Shown piece after piece: positions 62,101 through 64,000 of a stretch of 64,000 nucleotides of DNA. Below the pieces are notes generated by a model. The model was not told the DNA's origin, searched no databases, and was given only the letters and a program-made list of their open reading frames with translations. This DNA is from Caecitellus pseudoparvulus. Its lineage: Eukaryota; Bigyra: Bicosoecida. A program made the position numbers and the translations under genes. The first letter of the stretch is position 1, and every line of letters starts with the position of its first letter. Where the stretch lies: contig CBFFRQ010000017.1 of the NCBI GenBank assembly GCA_965644315.1, positions 62,001-126,000 on the forward strand. The letters are read 5' to 3'.

Positions 62101-64000
62101 GCAAATTCGCAAGATGCTGCAGCTGAAGGAGAGCATCGACCAGCGCATGGGCTGCGTGATCGTCGGCCCCTCTGGCTGTGGCAAGTCCACCCTGTGGCGC
62201 GTGCTGAAAGCGGCCATGGAAAAGACCGGCGTGCGCGTGGTGACGCACGTCATGAACCCCAAGGCCATGCCTCGGTCGCAACTGCTGGGCAGCATGGACC
62301 ACGACACGCGGGAGTGGACGGACGGCGTGTTGACTGGCGCTGCCCGCAGCGTCGTGAAGGAGCCAATGGAGACGCGAGCGTGGGTGGTGTGCGACGGCGA
62401 CGTGGACCCGGAGTGGATCGAGAGCCTGAACTCAGTGCTGGATGACAACCACCTCTTGACACTGCCCAACGGAGAGCGCATCTCCTTTGGCTCCAACGTG
62501 AACTTCCTCTTCGAGACGCACGACCTGCAGTTCGCGTCCCCTGCCACCATCTCCCGCATGGGCATGATCTACCTGTCCGATGACGACGTGGACGTGAAGC
62601 GCAACGTGAGCAAGTGGCTGGCAGGGCAGCCAGAGGACCTCCGCCCCGCACAGCAGGCGTGGATGGACGAGATATTCTACGCGTCCCTAGACTGGGCGCA
62701 GTCGCACAAGGCCGAAGGCGCCGAGGTGGTGGAGACCACACTGGTGGGCACTGTGCTGAACGGACTGTCCCAGGTGGCGCAGGCACAGAGCAAGCCCGCC
62801 TTTGCGCTGGGTGTCGTGCGGGGCCTGGGGGGCAACATGGACCCCTCCACGCGGGCTAGCTTCGCCAAGTTCGTCTTTGGCAAGGCAGGCGTCCGGGCGC
62901 CTGACCCCATGTCCCCCCTGAACTGTGCCCTAGCGCCGGGAGGGGAGTCCTTGGTATCCCTGGGCAGCGTCTCTGACGGGGCAGACGTGGACCCCGAGAC
63001 GGGGGCGGTGGTCACCCCCACTGTGCTGCAGGTGTCCCAGGCCCTGCAGCCGTGGGTGAAGGGCATGGTCCCCTTCATCCTCGTCGGCCCAGAAGGCTGC
63101 GGCAAGGCGGTGGTGGTGAAGCACGCCCTGGCCTCCCAGCGGGGCACCACCGTCACCACTCTGCACTGCAACGCAGCCACCCGTCCAGAGCACGTCATCC
63201 AGAAGCTGCGTCAATCCTGTGGACTGTTCACGGCGCCCACGGGGCGTGTGTTCCGACCCCGTGAGGGTGACCGTATGGTGCTGTTCGTGAAGGACATCAA
63301 CCTGCCTCGCCCGGACATGTACGGCACCTGTGCACTCATCGCCTTCCTGCAGCAGCTGCTGACATTCAACGGCTTCTACGACGAAGGCTTGGAGTTCCTC
63401 GGCCTGGAGCGGGTGCACCTGGTCTGCACCATGACGCCAAGCACCACCATGGGCCGCCATGCGCTGTCCCCGCGCTTCACAGCCGCCATGCGCATCGCAG
63501 TGATGGGGTACCCTGGGGACGCCGAGCTGGCCGCCATTTCAGCGGCTGTCCTGCGCTCCACAGTGGGTGCCGAAGTGACTGACCCTGGCTTCACCAGCGC
63601 CGCTGCCTGGACGGCCCTGGGCACCGCCATGGTGGAGGTGTACAAGCAAATGCGCGCCAAGTTCTCCGTGGACGACGCCCGACACTACCAGTTCACGCCC
63701 CGGGACTTGACGGAGTGGGCCACAGGTCTGGGCAGGTACGACCTGGCTGGGGGCGAGTCCGTCATGGATGCCTGGGCGTGGGAGGGCGCGCGGCGGTTCC
63801 GGGACGCCCTCATGACCGCCAAGGACCGACAGACCTTCGATGCCATGCTGGCAGCTGCGGCGCGCACGGCTGGGCGTGGTGGCGGCCCGGGGCTGGCGCA
63901 GGCGGCCTTCACGTCCCTCACCGGCGGCCCTGCCCCCGCAGCGCTGCCTGTGCACGCTCCAGCGCCCGGGCTGCAGCGCGTCAGCATGTCTGACCTGCAG
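56101..64000 (+). CDS. DYNC2H1: Cytoplasmic dynein 2 heavy chain, C-terminal part off window
   Basis: Motor for retrograde intraflagellar transport. Exon 1 is 56101-56216. Exon 2 begins at 56293 and stays open, in one frame, to the right edge, giving about 2,607 residues of a protein normally near 4,300. The tail region (to about residue 1,650) is helical. AAA1 has [20 protein letters not shown] at about residue 1,699 and GCFDEFNRL. AAA2 has GPSGCGKSTLWRVLKAAM at about 1,997. AAA3 has GPEGCGKAVVVKHA at about 2,304, where Ala replaces the usual Ser/Thr after Lys, a difference shared by dynein 2. The phrases KCGAWGCFDEFNRL and RPDNELIAEVILYSEGF separate it from axonemal chains and dynein 1. AAA4-6, stalk and the microtubule-binding tip lie beyond the window. 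No intron is seen in 7.7 kb. Confidence 0.93.

Noticed and set aside
63081-63115. Loss of the AAA3 ATP site in DYNC2H1 (Ala after the P-loop Lys)
   Set aside because: Dynein 2 chains of other organisms also lack the usual Ser/Thr at this spot, so it is a family trait rather than damage.
1-64000. Mobile elements, viral genes, CRISPR arrays, tRNA or rRNA genes
   Set aside because: No transposase, reverse transcriptase, capsid, terminal repeat, spaced direct-repeat array or tRNA-like fold was noticed. A tRNAscan or RepeatMasker run would settle small or degenerate cases.

Overview
The window is nuclear DNA from a microbial eukaryote. The sequence is GC-rich (well above 60% by eye). Genes lie on both strands with short gaps. 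About 56 short introns (mostly 45-110 nt) are bounded by GT..AG. The products are eukaryote-only: ribosomal protein L26, the CCT chaperonin, Snu114/EFTUD2, ASF1, the Elongator subunit ELP5, TFIIF alpha, dynein 1 intermediate chain, dynein 2 heavy chain and DRC7. DRC7 and dynein 2 imply a motile cilium with IFT. A dynein 1 intermediate chain argues against a green alga, because that lineage is known to lack cytoplasmic dynein 1. Secreted GH25 lysozymes and leishmanolysins would suit a phagotrophic flagellate. I cannot name the species. I saw no tRNA, rRNA, transposon, virus or CRISPR array. Exon borders were worked out by hand from phase, splice dinucleotides and family alignment; a few may be off by a base or use a neighbouring site.

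Layout. 1-4.7 kb: a bromodomain-NET protein (runs off the left edge), a small unknown gene, the dynein 1 intermediate chain and RPL26. 5.3-16.1 kb: a giant leishmanolysin with EGF-like repeats, DRC7 and a multi-EF-hand protein. 16.3-19.9 kb: glycerate kinase and CCT2. 20.1-29.2 kb: a secreted-hydrolase block of two GH25 paralogs flanking an unrecognised multipass membrane protein, then a second leishmanolysin divergent from the second GH25. 29.3-33.4 kb: a ZNG1-type metallochaperone GTPase with a cysteine-rich insert, then a peroxisomal-type ABCD half transporter. 33.6-39.6 kb: EFTUD2, ASF1 and ELP5. 39.6-45.1 kb: a double-dsRBD DEDDy exonuclease, IBA57, XRCC3-like recombinase and RPF2. 45.3-55.7 kb: an amino-acid transporter, p23 co-chaperone, TFIIF alpha, a formylglycine-generating-enzyme-like ER protein and an LRR-PAQR fusion. 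56.1 kb to the right edge: the first ~2,600 residues of cytoplasmic dynein 2 heavy chain.

Most genes are unrelated housekeeping functions packed together; this is not an operon or one pathway. The closest to a functional neighbourhood is the 20-29 kb block of secreted hydrolases. The most unusual points are at the level of protein architecture: two dsRBDs joined to a 3'-5' exonuclease, LRRs joined to a PAQR/HlyIII domain, a COG0523 GTPase carrying three CCx4C motifs, and an FGE homolog that keeps one of its two catalytic cysteines. I did not find a convincing new multi-gene system.
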